From MD308 sp051888795 (GTDB lineage Bacteria; Bacillota; Clostridia; Lachnospirales; Lachnospiraceae): a stretch of 64,000 bases of DNA. The DNA lies in the NCBI GenBank assembly GCA_051888795.1, contig JBJFCD010000142.1:62001-126000 (forward strand), written 5' to 3'. Shown here in pieces: positions 8,548-17,161 of the stretch; position 1 is the first letter of the stretch, and each line of letters begins with the position of its first letter. The position numbers were made by a program, and so were the translations under genes. The notes beneath the pieces were generated by a model, which had not been told where the DNA came from, ran no database searches, and saw only the letters and a program-made list of their open reading frames with translations.

Positions 8548-8576
8548 TAGACGGCGATAGTAGGTTGAACTATAAT
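8548..8576 (+). promoter_or_regulatory. Sigma-A promoter for the glycosyltransferase operon
   Basis: The -35 TAGACG (8548-8553) and a consensus -10 TATAAT (8571-8576) are separated by 17 bases. The predicted start is near 8583, about 80 bases before the first glycosyltransferase start codon and just upstream of the hairpin at 8595. Confidence 0.6.
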
Positions 8577-8594
8577 TATTTTAGACAGGATAGA

Positions 8595-8625
8595 AAAAAG
8601 GGGGTCGATTTCAGACCCTCTTTTT
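8595..8625 (+). terminator. Leader hairpin with U-tract, possible attenuator of the glycosyltransferase operon
   Basis: A 12-bp stem with one G-U pair (8595-8606 with 8614-8625) closes on a 7-base loop, and the right arm ends in five T. It lies between the promoter at 8548 and the start codon at 8665, so transcription from that promoter must pass it to reach the operon. It could be an attenuator subject to antitermination, or a second terminator for the upstream gene. Confidence 0.65.
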
Positions 8626-8664
8626 GTCAATAGATGCGAATACTTAATATGAGGATATCAAAGT

Positions 8665-10323
8665 ATGGATGATAGAAGAATGATTGCAGGTAATAGAAAA
8701 ATATGGGTAATAAAAGCAGGATTTCCCAATAATTCTTCAAAGAAACAGTGGTCAGACTATGTTTTTGCAAATACAATGAAAAAGTATCTGGAAAGATTAG
8801 GTCATTATGTTGTGGTTGAGTCTAGAGATGAATGGGAGAATGAAGAGCCTGCAGATGTGGTTATCTCTCTTCGAGGTCCATATGCGTATTATCCGGATAG
8901 AAGCAGGAAAAATTGTATTTACATTATGTGGAATTTAAGTCACCCAAGTACTATTACAGACGAAGAGTATAATTTATATGATTTAGTTTGTGTTGGCTCA
9001 GTGAAAGAAGACTATTTACAAGAGGTGCAAAAAAGGACACATGTTCCAGTAAAAAGTCTTCCTATGTGTGTTGATACAGAGATTTTTTATCCTGATAAAG
9101 ACCCATTTGGGGATAAGGAGTATGAGTGGGTTTTTGTTGGAAATTCAAGGTATAGAGAAAGAAAAAGTGTTTCATGGGCTATTGAGCATAAGATTCCTTT
9201 GAAAATATGGGGAGCAGGTTGGAAAAATTTCATACCTGATAGCGAAAAATATGTGGTGGATGAAAATATTCCTAATAATGAATTGCCGCATTTGTATTGG
9301 AATGCAAAGATTACAATTGATGATCATTATGAAGATATGATAAACAACGGTTTTATCAATACCCGGATTGTGGAGGCACTCGCATGCGGTCTTCCGATAA
9401 TCTCTGATTATTCAGAAGTCTTGAGAGAGATGTTTGGCGATGCAATCTTGTGTTATCGAAATGAAGAAGAGTTTGTGCGGCAGACAGAAAGGCTAGATAG
9501 TGAGTATAAAATTATTAAAGAAAAAACAATGGCACTCTGGCCATTAATCGAGGGTAAATATTCTTTCGAAAGCTGCATGATTAGACTCTCAGAATTAGAA
9601 GATGAGATAGTTGAATATGGGAATAGTTGTAAAGAAGATGTGCGGCGTATGAGCTGTGGAAAAAAGGCACTCAGAGAGAGTAGAGTAGAAGTATATTATA
9701 GAGAATGGAAAATTTTTCTGAGGAAACTTATGAATCTGGAAGAGCAGGCACAAGGACATCCGGACAATGAGGACTCGGCAGAACAATATTATATGGATTT
9801 GGAGAAAGAAAAGCAGAATTTGGGAGAACAATTCTGCAGATTAACATGGCAGGAGCAGGAAGCTTTTGGTGAAATAACTGGTATAGAGCAATTTTGTTTT
9901 AAAGGTTTTGTTCAAGATGAAATAGAATATAAACGAAAGATTAAGGAATTTGATAAGATTATCAGTGGATTAAAATCAGAGCAGGAAAAACTTCAGACAG
10001 AGCTTGGAAAATCAGAAAAAATAAAAGAGGAGCTTGAGAAAAATCGAGTAGAATTGGTTGAAAAAATAAGGAAAGTCAATGACCAGAAAAGAGAAATAAA
10101 CGAAAAGCTTCAAAAGACCTATGCGGAAAAATCAGAAATAAACAGAAAACTTCAAATTACCTATGGTGAAAAATATGATCGAGGTCTTGAAATCAAACGC
10201 TTGAAGAAAGAATTGGAATCAATAAAAAAATCGAGAAGTTACAAGCTTGCAAGAATGATTGGATTTCCGGTCCGATTGTTTCGAATCATAGTGAAGAAGA
10301 TCAAACCAGAGCAGGATAATTAA
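8665..10323 (+). CDS. CgeB-like glycosyltransferase with C-terminal coiled coil
   Basis: A 552-residue protein. Residues 1-330 look like a GT-B glycosyltransferase of the CgeB/group-1 type: two Rossmann-like halves, with VDTEIFYPDKDPF and VFVGNSRYRER at the start of the second half. The sugar-nucleotide site region INTRIVEALACGLPIISDY follows near 230-250. Residues about 350-485 are charged and helical, probably coiled coil. The last 68 residues (485-552) carry a tail ending SRSYKLARMIGFPVRL that recurs almost unchanged in the next gene. No signal peptide is present, so it is cytoplasmic; the basic tail may hold it at the membrane. It is the first gene of an operon with four GT2 genes and a nucleotide-sugar dehydrogenase. 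Donor and acceptor are unknown. Confidence 0.78.
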   Translation: MDDRRMIAGNRKIWVIKAGFPNNSSKKQWSDYVFANTMKKYLERLGHYVVVESRDEWENEEPADVVISLRGPYAYYPDRSRKNCIYIMWNLSHPSTITDEEYNLYDLVCVGSVKEDYLQEVQKRTHVPVKSLPMCVDTEIFYPDKDPFGDKEYEWVFVGNSRYRERKSVSWAIEHKIPLKIWGAGWKNFIPDSEKYVVDENIPNNELPHLYWNAKITIDDHYEDMINNGFINTRIVEALACGLPIISDYSEVLREMFGDAILCYRNEEEFVRQTERLDSEYKIIKEKTMALWPLIEGKYSFESCMIRLSELEDEIVEYGNSCKEDVRRMSCGKKALRESRVEVYYREWKIFLRKLMNLEEQAQGHPDNEDSAEQYYMDLEKEKQNLGEQFCRLTWQEQEAFGEITGIEQFCFKGFVQDEIEYKRKIKEFDKIISGLKSEQEKLQTELGKSEKIKEELEKNRVELVEKIRKVNDQKREINEKLQKTYAEKSEINRKLQITYGEKYDRGLEIKRLKKELESIKKSRSYKLARMIGFPVRLFRIIVKKIKPEQDN

Positions 10324-10365
10324 AAATAGTAATGTAAAAATAGATTAATGTATGGGAGTGCAAAA

Positions 10366-12540
10366 GTGGAAGAAAATAGACATATAGAACTTTCTGCCAT
10401 AATACCGGTATATAATGGAGAAAAATATCTGGAAGAGGCTTTGAATTCTTTGATAAATCAGACATTTGAGGCATTTGAGATCATATGTGTGGATGATGGG
10501 TCGACAGACAAAAGTCTGGAGATACTTGAAAAGTTTAAAAGGGAAGATGTGAGAGTCAAGATATTAAGGCAGAACCATCAAGGTGCCGGTGCGGCAAGGA
10601 ATCTGGGACTTTTAAATGCAAGGGGAACTTATATAGTGTTTCTGGATGCAGACGATTTTTTTGACAAAAATATGTTTGAAAAAATAGTTGCTAAAGGAAA
10701 TAAGACACAAGCAGATGTGATTGTATTTGGAGCAAAAAGATATGATAACAGAACAGGTCAGGTCACAAATGCACCGTGGTATCTCAGGAAAGGGTTGCTC
10801 CCTGAAAAAGAAGTGTTTTCGAGAAAGGATGCAGAAGGCAGGGTATTGGAAATCACAATGCCGCATCCATGGACAAAAGCTTTTCGAAGAGAGTATATAC
10901 TGAAAGAAAATCTCAGGTTTCAGAACCTGCCTAACAGCAATGACGCATATTTTGTATTAGTTGCATTAGCTGCGGCAGAAAGAGTTACTGCAATAAAAGA
11001 AGATTTTGTTTTTTACAGAGTTTTTCGGGAAGGAAGTCTCCAAAATAAAAAGTGTAATCATCCATTATGTTTTTTAGAAGCATATGAGGCTGTTTTCGAT
11101 GAATTGAATAAAAGAGAGATTTATTCAGAAGTGGAAAGAGGCTTTTGCAATACTGTCCTGTCTGGGTGTACCTATAATTTGGATACCGTTAATGATGAAG
11201 AGGCGCGCTGGGAAATCATTCAAGCTCTGTGCAGCCAGAGATTTTCCAGAATGGGACTTCTGGATTTCCCAGAAGATTTTTACAATGTAATAGCTAACCG
11301 GGATCAGATTGCCGGACTTCCCTATGCACTGGAGGTTCGAAGGCAACTTGATGTGAGACTGTCTTATGCTCCGGAAGAATTGATAAAAGCTGGAAATTAC
11401 TGCGGAGAAAAAAAGGTAACGGTTATTATTCCAATCTATAATACAGAACAGTATCTTGCAGAATGCATAGAGTCTATTCTGGGACAGACGCTAAAGGAAC
11501 TGGAAGTAATCTGCATTGATGATGGTTCTACGGATAAGTCATTAGAAGTCCTTGATAACTATGCTAAAACAGATGATAGAGTGATTATCTATCAACAGAA
11601 AAACTGCGGCTTATCAATGGTTCGCAACCGCGGATTAAGTCATGCTGCCGGAGAGTATATTTATTTTATGGACAGCGATGATATTCTTCGCCAAGATGCA
11701 TTGGAAAATCTGTATAACAGAAGCAAGGAAGAAAAACTAGATGTTTTGTATTTTGACGCAATTACTATGTATGAAAACGAGGATATTAAGGAAAATCATC
11801 TGGAATTTGACAATTATTATGTGCGAAAAGGAGAGTATCCGGTAAACTGTACTGGTTCTGAAATGTTTGTACGAATGAGAGAGGCTGGGGAATATAGGGT
11901 AAATATGGGAATTCAGTTTTTTAGAAGAGGATTTCTTGAAGAGGAAGATCTGAAATTTCAACCGGGAATCATTCATGAAGATAACGACTTTACTTTCAGG
12001 GCAATGCTATTGGCAGAGAGGGTAGGATATATTAGCGAGACTTATTTTAATCGAAGGATCCGGGCACAGTCAATCATGACTGTAAAGACTCGGTTCAACC
12101 ATATATATGGTTATTTTAGAAGTTTTCTGAAAATGCTGTCTTTTATAGAGGAAAACAGTTATCCGGAAGAAATGACAGAGCTTTTATACGATACGGTATA
12201 CAGTGTGTTGAGTTGTGCAAAAAAAGGATACAGTGAGTTGTCGGATGCAGAAAAGTATGCGGCTATGGGACTTAAAGGAAGTGAGAGAATTCAGTTCCGT
12301 CTGTTTATTGAACAGGGGGCTGAGACAGTCGCAAAACTTCACCGCACCTATGCAGAAAAGTCAGAGATTAACCGTAAACTTCAGATTACTTACGGAGAAA
12401 AATATGACCGTGGACTTGAGATAAAACGTTTGAAAAAAGAGATTGCTTCAATCAAAAAGTCAAGAAGTTACAAACTTGCACGAATCATAGGATTTCCGGT
12501 CCGTCTTGTTAAAAGAATTTTGAATAAAGGACAGAAATAG
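10366..12540 (+). CDS. Double-domain GT2 glycosyltransferase with shared C-terminal tail
   Basis: A 724-residue protein with two complete GT-A (family 2) domains. The first (about 8-300) has SAIIPVYNGEKYL, DDGSTD and FLDADDF. The second (about 348-640) has TVIIPIYNTEQYL, DDGSTD and FMDSDDI. A tail (about 660-724) is nearly identical in sequence to that of the preceding gene, including NRKLQITYGEKYDRG. GTG 10366 is preferred over an in-frame ATG at 10348 because GGGAG (10354-10358) is correctly spaced only for the GTG. Two GT2 domains in one chain suggest either alternating linkages, as in some polysaccharide synthases, or two consecutive transfers. It is the second gene of the operon. The product polymer is unknown. 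Confidence 0.85.
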   Translation: MEENRHIELSAIIPVYNGEKYLEEALNSLINQTFEAFEIICVDDGSTDKSLEILEKFKREDVRVKILRQNHQGAGAARNLGLLNARGTYIVFLDADDFFDKNMFEKIVAKGNKTQADVIVFGAKRYDNRTGQVTNAPWYLRKGLLPEKEVFSRKDAEGRVLEITMPHPWTKAFRREYILKENLRFQNLPNSNDAYFVLVALAAAERVTAIKEDFVFYRVFREGSLQNKKCNHPLCFLEAYEAVFDELNKREIYSEVERGFCNTVLSGCTYNLDTVNDEEARWEIIQALCSQRFSRMGLLDFPEDFYNVIANRDQIAGLPYALEVRRQLDVRLSYAPEELIKAGNYCGEKKVTVIIPIYNTEQYLAECIESILGQTLKELEVICIDDGSTDKSLEVLDNYAKTDDRVIIYQQKNCGLSMVRNRGLSHAAGEYIYFMDSDDILRQDALENLYNRSKEEKLDVLYFDAITMYENEDIKENHLEFDNYYVRKGEYPVNCTGSEMFVRMREAGEYRVNMGIQFFRRGFLEEEDLKFQPGIIHEDNDFTFRAMLLAERVGYISETYFNRRIRAQSIMTVKTRFNHIYGYFRSFLKMLSFIEENSYPEEMTELLYDTVYSVLSCAKKGYSELSDAEKYAAMGLKGSERIQFRLFIEQGAETVAKLHRTYAEKSEINRKLQITYGEKYDRGLEIKRLKKEIASIKKSRSYKLARIIGFPVRLVKRILNKGQK

Positions 12541-12552
12541 GAGAGAACTTTC

Positions 12553-13701
12553 ATGGCAAAAGTATCAATTATTATACCTGTATATAATGTAGAAGAATAT
12601 CTTATTGAATGTATGGACAGTGTCGTTGGACAGACTCTGGATGATCTTGAAATCATCTGTGTGAATGATGGCTCTACTGACCGGTCTTTGGATATATTAA
12701 AGCAGTATCAGAAGCAGGATAAAAGAATTATGCTGATTGATAAAGAAAACGGTGGGTATGGTCATGCAATGAACTGTGGACTTGATCATGCGACCGGAGA
12801 ATACATAGGAATCGTTGAGCCTGATGATTATGTGCCGCTCAATATGTATGAAGATCTTTATAAAAAAGCTGTTGAACATAATCTTGATTTTGTAAAAGCA
12901 GATTTTTACCGTTTTAAACGATCTGAGAGCGGAAGTATGGAGCTTTATTATAATCATCTTTCGCCGAAAAAGGAGGATTACAACGTAGTATTCAATCCGA
13001 GTGAAACCCCTGAGGCGCTCCGCTTTATTATGAACACATGGAGCGGGATATATAGAAGGGAGTTCCTTGAGGAGTATCATATTCGACATCATGAGACGCC
13101 GGGGGCAGCATTTCAGGATAATGGATTCTGGTTTCAGACATTTGTCTATGCAAAAAGAGCTATGATTCTTGATAAGCCCTATTATATGAACCGGAGAGAT
13201 AATCCGAATTCATCTGTTAACAGCAGAGAAAAAGTATACTGTATTAATATAGAATACGATTATATCAGAGAAATGTTTGTAAAAAAGCCGGAATTGTGGA
13301 AAAGATTCTGCCACATGTACTGGTTTAAAAAGTATCACAACTATATGGGTACTTTGTGGAGAATTGGCGCAGAGTACAAGCAGGAATATATTTTGAGATT
13401 CAGTGAAGAATTGAAAAGAGGCAAGGCACTTGGCGAGTTGAAAAAAGAAGTGTTTTCGGAAACGGCGTGGAATAATATAAGGAGTATCATGGAGGATCCC
13501 GAGCGATATTATATTACCCGTGTTTATCCAGTGGGAATGAGCCAGAAAGTATTTGAATATATGAATGAACTGGAAGTTAATAATCAAAAGCTTCGTGATG
13601 AGATTTCCGGTATACGCAGTTCAATTTCCTTCAGGCTTGGAAGAAAGATAATGTATCTTCCAGGGAAGCTTCGGAAGCTACTTGGCGGCAGGAGGAAATG
13701 A
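12553..13701 (+). CDS. GT2 family glycosyltransferase
   Basis: A 382-residue enzyme with one GT-A domain: VSIIIPVYNVEEYL near the N-terminus, NDGSTDRS, and the DxD-like metal site written EPDDY near residue 93, an unusual acidic variant of the usual DADD. The middle region contains NRRDNPNSS, a conserved block of this GT2 subfamily. The end SSISFRLGRKIMYLPGKL is a degenerate form of the basic tail found in the two preceding genes. It begins 12 bases after the previous stop, and the next gene starts one base after its stop, so co-translation is likely. It is probably cytoplasmic and membrane-associated. Sugar specificity cannot be read. Confidence 0.85.
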   Translation: MAKVSIIIPVYNVEEYLIECMDSVVGQTLDDLEIICVNDGSTDRSLDILKQYQKQDKRIMLIDKENGGYGHAMNCGLDHATGEYIGIVEPDDYVPLNMYEDLYKKAVEHNLDFVKADFYRFKRSESGSMELYYNHLSPKKEDYNVVFNPSETPEALRFIMNTWSGIYRREFLEEYHIRHHETPGAAFQDNGFWFQTFVYAKRAMILDKPYYMNRRDNPNSSVNSREKVYCINIEYDYIREMFVKKPELWKRFCHMYWFKKYHNYMGTLWRIGAEYKQEYILRFSEELKRGKALGELKKEVFSETAWNNIRSIMEDPERYYITRVYPVGMSQKVFEYMNELEVNNQKLRDEISGIRSSISFRLGRKIMYLPGKLRKLLGGRRK

Positions 13702-13702
13702 G

Positions 13703-14689
13703 ATGGAGAATATAAAAGTGTCTGTTATTGTTCCCATTTATAATGCAGAGAGTTATCTACGTAAGAGTATGAATTGCATTCTTTCTCAGACATTAAAAGA
13801 GATAGAAATCATATGTGTTGATGATGGTTCTACCGATCAATCAGGAGAAATCTTAAAAGATTTTGCAAAAGCCGATGCAAGAATCCAGATCATAACTCAG
13901 AAAAATGCCGGAGCCGGTGCTGCCAGAAATGCAGGCTTAAAAAGAGCAAAAGGGGAATACCTTTCTTTTCTGGATGCAGATGATTTTTTTGAACCGGATA
14001 TGCTTAAGACCGCATATGAGAAAGCAAAAGAGAAAAAGGCGCAGATTATTGTGTTTGGTTCCGACCAGTATAGAGAAGATTTACAGAACTTTCAGCCGGT
14101 CAGCTGGACAATACGAAAACATGCATTACCGCCATATCGGCCAATGAACCATCGGACATTTACTGACAATGTATTTAAAGTATTTGTGGGATGGGCATGG
14201 GATAAGCTATTCGAAAGAGAGTTTGTATTAAAGTATGGATTGACCTTTCAGGAGCAGAGAACCTCAAATGATCTTTTGTTTGTTTTTACTGCAATTGTGT
14301 TGGCAGAAAATATAGAAGTAGAAGACAGGGTTTTAATTCATCAACGAAGAGATAATCCGAATTCTCTTTCTAATACGAGAGAAAAATCCTGGCATTGTTT
14401 TTATGACGCATTGATCGCACTTAGAGAAAATTTGAAAAAATTTGGTCTGTATCAGGAACTGGAACAGGATTTTATCAATTATTCTTTACATTTCTCCTTG
14501 TGGAATTTAAATACATTGCAGGGTGAAAAGAAAAAGATTCTATATCATAAATTGAAAAAGGAATGGTTCCGGGAACTTGGGATTACAGAACATCCAGAGA
14601 GTTATTATTATGACAAAAAAGAATATATGAAGTATAGAAAAATTATGAAATCAACGTGGAGAGCTTATGAAAAAAACGAGAGAATATAA
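13703..14689 (+). CDS. GT2 family glycosyltransferase
   Basis: A 328-residue enzyme with a single GT-A domain. VSVIVPIYNAESYL opens the nucleotide-binding half, DDGSTDQS follows, and FLDADDFF carries the DxD metal-binding acidic residues near 90. The block HQRRDNPNSLSNTREKS near 216-232 is shared with sister genes in the operon. ATG 13703 is used because AGGAGGA (13691-13697) lies directly upstream; an in-frame TTG at 13682 overlaps the previous gene. It lacks the long C-terminal tail of the first two genes. The next gene overlaps its end by 23 bases, indicating coupled translation. Confidence 0.85.
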   Translation: MENIKVSVIVPIYNAESYLRKSMNCILSQTLKEIEIICVDDGSTDQSGEILKDFAKADARIQIITQKNAGAGAARNAGLKRAKGEYLSFLDADDFFEPDMLKTAYEKAKEKKAQIIVFGSDQYREDLQNFQPVSWTIRKHALPPYRPMNHRTFTDNVFKVFVGWAWDKLFEREFVLKYGLTFQEQRTSNDLLFVFTAIVLAENIEVEDRVLIHQRRDNPNSLSNTREKSWHCFYDALIALRENLKKFGLYQELEQDFINYSLHFSLWNLNTLQGEKKKILYHKLKKEWFRELGITEHPESYYYDKKEYMKYRKIMKSTWRAYEKNERI

Positions 14690-15806
14690 TACAAATGCGA
14701 AGCCTGTTGTATCAGTGATCATTCCGGTTTATAATGCAGAAAAAAATTTGAATCAGATGCTTGAAACAGTCGTGAATCAGACGTTGAAAAATATTGAGAT
14801 TATCTGCGTCAATGATGGCTCTACAGATTGTTCCGCTGAGGTGATAAAAAAGTTTCAGAAGAATGATAACAGAATTATTTATCTGGAGCAGATGAATCTG
14901 AACGCGGGAGTTGCAAGAAACAGAGGTCTTGATTTCGCAAAAGGGAAATATGTAGTTTTTTGGGATGCGGATGATAAGTTTGATAAACGTGCTCTGGAGC
15001 TTCTCTTTGAAAAAGCGGAAGCAAAAAAAGCAGATATCTGTGTGTGCGGTGTGAATGAATTTACTGATGAGGGAAAAATCTATGAAGCAGATGGATATTT
15101 GCGGGTAGATTATATTCCGGGAAAAGATCCATTTAACAAATTTGATATCAGTGAGTATTTTTTTGATTTTGCTTCAAATGTTTTGTGGAATAAATTGTAT
15201 CTGAGAACGTTTTTGATAGAGAATGATTTGAGATTCCAGAATATCCGTCAGGCAAATGATACTGCATTTGTAATGCTTTCTTTGTTTTTTGCAGAGGCTA
15301 TAACCTGTGTTAATAAAAAACTGGCATTTTACAGGGTGAATAACCCGAACAGTCTTACAGGCAGATCATCGGAGACAGTATTCTGCCCATATGAAGCTTA
15401 TCTTTATACATTGCAGGAAATAAAGAAATATCCTGATTTTTTGGTTGTGCAAAAAAGTTTTCGGAATAAAACAGTAAAAGGAATGTTCCGTGCGTTGAAT
15501 ATACAAACGTCATTTGAATCCTATAAGGAACTGTATGATTTCCTTCAAAAAGAGGGTATGGAAAAGCTGGAGCTTTTGGAATGTAAAAAAGAAGAGATGG
15601 AAGAAGAATGGATCTATAATGATCTGGAAATGATGAAAACCATGTCGGCAGGAGATTTCCTGATCTCAAAGGCAAATGAAAGAAGATGGGACAGAGATCA
15701 GTTGAAATATACGCTCAGAAGAGTAAGGAAAAAGCTGGCACTGCTTCTTCTCATAAATGAGAAACTGAAAAAAATTAAAAGTATAATGAATAACAGGAGA
15801 AGATAG
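14667..15806 (+). CDS. GT2 family glycosyltransferase
   Basis: A 379-residue enzyme with one GT-A domain: VSVIIPVYNAEKNL, NDGSTDCS and the acidic motif WDADDKF near 100. The conserved block YRVNNPNSLTGR lies near 227. The C-terminal region is basic and rich in K/R (RRVRKKLALLLL), which could touch the membrane. It overlaps the previous gene by 23 bases, with GGAGAG five bases before its ATG, and lies three bases before the dehydrogenase gene. Together with its three sisters it gives four GT2 genes with five GT2 domains in a row, suggesting a short repeating glycan assembled stepwise. No flippase, polymerase or initiating transferase is present nearby. Confidence 0.85.
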   Translation: MKKTREYNTNAKPVVSVIIPVYNAEKNLNQMLETVVNQTLKNIEIICVNDGSTDCSAEVIKKFQKNDNRIIYLEQMNLNAGVARNRGLDFAKGKYVVFWDADDKFDKRALELLFEKAEAKKADICVCGVNEFTDEGKIYEADGYLRVDYIPGKDPFNKFDISEYFFDFASNVLWNKLYLRTFLIENDLRFQNIRQANDTAFVMLSLFFAEAITCVNKKLAFYRVNNPNSLTGRSSETVFCPYEAYLYTLQEIKKYPDFLVVQKSFRNKTVKGMFRALNIQTSFESYKELYDFLQKEGMEKLELLECKKEEMEEEWIYNDLEMMKTMSAGDFLISKANERRWDRDQLKYTLRRVRKKLALLLLINEKLKKIKSIMNNRRR

Positions 15807-15808
15807 AA

Positions 15809-17017
15809 ATGAAAATTGCAATTGTCGGAACAGGGTACGTAGGTCTGTCTCTGGCAGTATTATTAGCACAAAATCATGATGTGACAGCAGTTGATATAGT
15901 CCAAGAGAAGGTTGATATGATCAATGATAAAAAGCCCCCAATCGCGGACAGGGAAATTGAAAGATTTTTTAAAGAAAAATCATTAAGACTCACTGCGACA
16001 CTGGATGGGGCAGAGGCTTACAAAGATGCTGAATTTGTTATTATTGCAACGCCTACTGACTATGATCCGGAACAGGATTATTTCGACACATCTTCAGTTG
16101 AAAAAACTGTTGAACAGGTTTTAGAGCAATCAAAAGAAACAGTGATTGTAATAAAATCTACTGTTCCGGTTGGATATACAAAAAAACTTCGTGAGAAATA
16201 TCATACAAACCGTATTCTTTTCAGTCCGGAATTTTTACGTGAAGGGCATGCATTGTATGATAACCTTTATCCGTCTAGAATTATCGTAGGGGCGCCGAAA
16301 GAAGATGCAAGGATGAGAGAAGCTTCTCACATATTTGCAGGGCTGCTTATAGAAGGAGCTGAAAAAGAAGAAAATGAAATCCCAGTGATATTTTCTGATA
16401 CAACTGAGGCGGAGGCAGTAAAATTGTTTGCAAATACATATCTTGCTCTCCGTGTCAGTTTTTTTAATGAACTGGACACTTATGCGGAAATGAGGAATCT
16501 TGACACAAGACAGATTATAGAGGGAGTTTGTCTTGATCCGAGAATAGGGACACATTATAATAATCCTTCTTTCGGATATGGCGGATATTGTTTGCCAAAA
16601 GATACAAAGCAGCTGCTTGCAAACTATCAGGATGTACCTGAAAACATTATTGGTGCAATTGTGGAATCGAACCGTACCCGAAAAGATTTTGTCGCAGAAA
16701 GAATTTTGAAGAAAGCAGGGTATGATGGGAAAAAGTGCGTAATAGTAGGCATATACCGGCTGACGATGAAAAAGGATTCTGATAATTTCAGACAATCATC
16801 GGTCAGGGGAGTGATTAAACGACTCAAAGAAAAGAAAACACAGATAGTTATTTATGAACCTACACTGAATGCTAATATGTTTGAAGGAAATGTGGTGATA
16901 AAGTCTCTTCGAGAATTTAAAGAAATCAGCGATGTGATTGTTGCAAATCGTTATTCGAAAGAATTAGAAGATTGTCAGAAAAAAGTTTACACTAGAGATA
17001 TCTTCCAAAAGGATTAA
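15809..17017 (+). CDS. ugd: UDP-glucose/nucleotide-sugar 6-dehydrogenase
   Basis: A 402-residue NAD-dependent dehydrogenase that oxidises the C6 hydroxyl of a UDP-sugar (typically UDP-glucose to UDP-glucuronate). The N-terminal Rossmann fold opens with GTGYVG (residues 7-12). STVPVGYT and FSPEFLREG mark the substrate-binding region. The catalytic cysteine is residue 261 in GYGGYCLPKDTKQ. A C-terminal UDP-binding domain completes a normal family length. It supplies an activated uronic acid, presumably to the glycosyltransferases encoded just upstream. It is the last gene of the operon. Substrate choice between UDP-glucose and UDP-N-acetylhexosamines is not certain, though the length favours UDP-glucose. 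Confidence 0.88.
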   Translation: MKIAIVGTGYVGLSLAVLLAQNHDVTAVDIVQEKVDMINDKKPPIADREIERFFKEKSLRLTATLDGAEAYKDAEFVIIATPTDYDPEQDYFDTSSVEKTVEQVLEQSKETVIVIKSTVPVGYTKKLREKYHTNRILFSPEFLREGHALYDNLYPSRIIVGAPKEDARMREASHIFAGLLIEGAEKEENEIPVIFSDTTEAEAVKLFANTYLALRVSFFNELDTYAEMRNLDTRQIIEGVCLDPRIGTHYNNPSFGYGGYCLPKDTKQLLANYQDVPENIIGAIVESNRTRKDFVAERILKKAGYDGKKCVIVGIYRLTMKKDSDNFRQSSVRGVIKRLKEKKTQIVIYEPTLNANMFEGNVVIKSLREFKEISDVIVANRYSKELEDCQKKVYTRDIFQKD

Positions 17018-17020
17018 AGG

Positions 17021-17061
17021 GAACATACTATTTATATATAATATAAATAAATAGTATGTTC
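17021..17061 (+). repeat. AT-rich 15-bp inverted repeat between the glycosyltransferase operon and the surface-protein genes
   Basis: A perfect inverted repeat (17021-17035 with 17047-17061) with an 11-base loop, three bases after the ugd stop. No U-tract follows, so it is either a weak terminator or an operator-like palindrome beside the next promoter. Confidence 0.6.
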
Positions 17062-17075
17062 ATAGAAAGTATCAA

Positions 17076-17105
17076 TTGGACGCGTCTATACAAAATAGGT
17101 ATAAT
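17076..17105 (+). promoter_or_regulatory. Putative sigma-A promoter for the surface-protein genes
   Basis: A consensus -10 TATAAT is at 17100-17105. A weak -35 TTGGAC at 17076-17081 lies 18 bases upstream. The predicted start is near 17112, about 50 bases before the first surface-protein gene. Confidence 0.5.
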
Positions 17106-17161
17106 ATGACGTACATACTGTATTCATAGTATGATTAACATTCATTGAGGAGGATAAAAAC

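Noticed and set aside
12215..12424. Plus-strand 69-codon frame inside the double GT2 gene
   Set aside because: No ribosome-binding site; the overlapping frame encodes the conserved shared tail.
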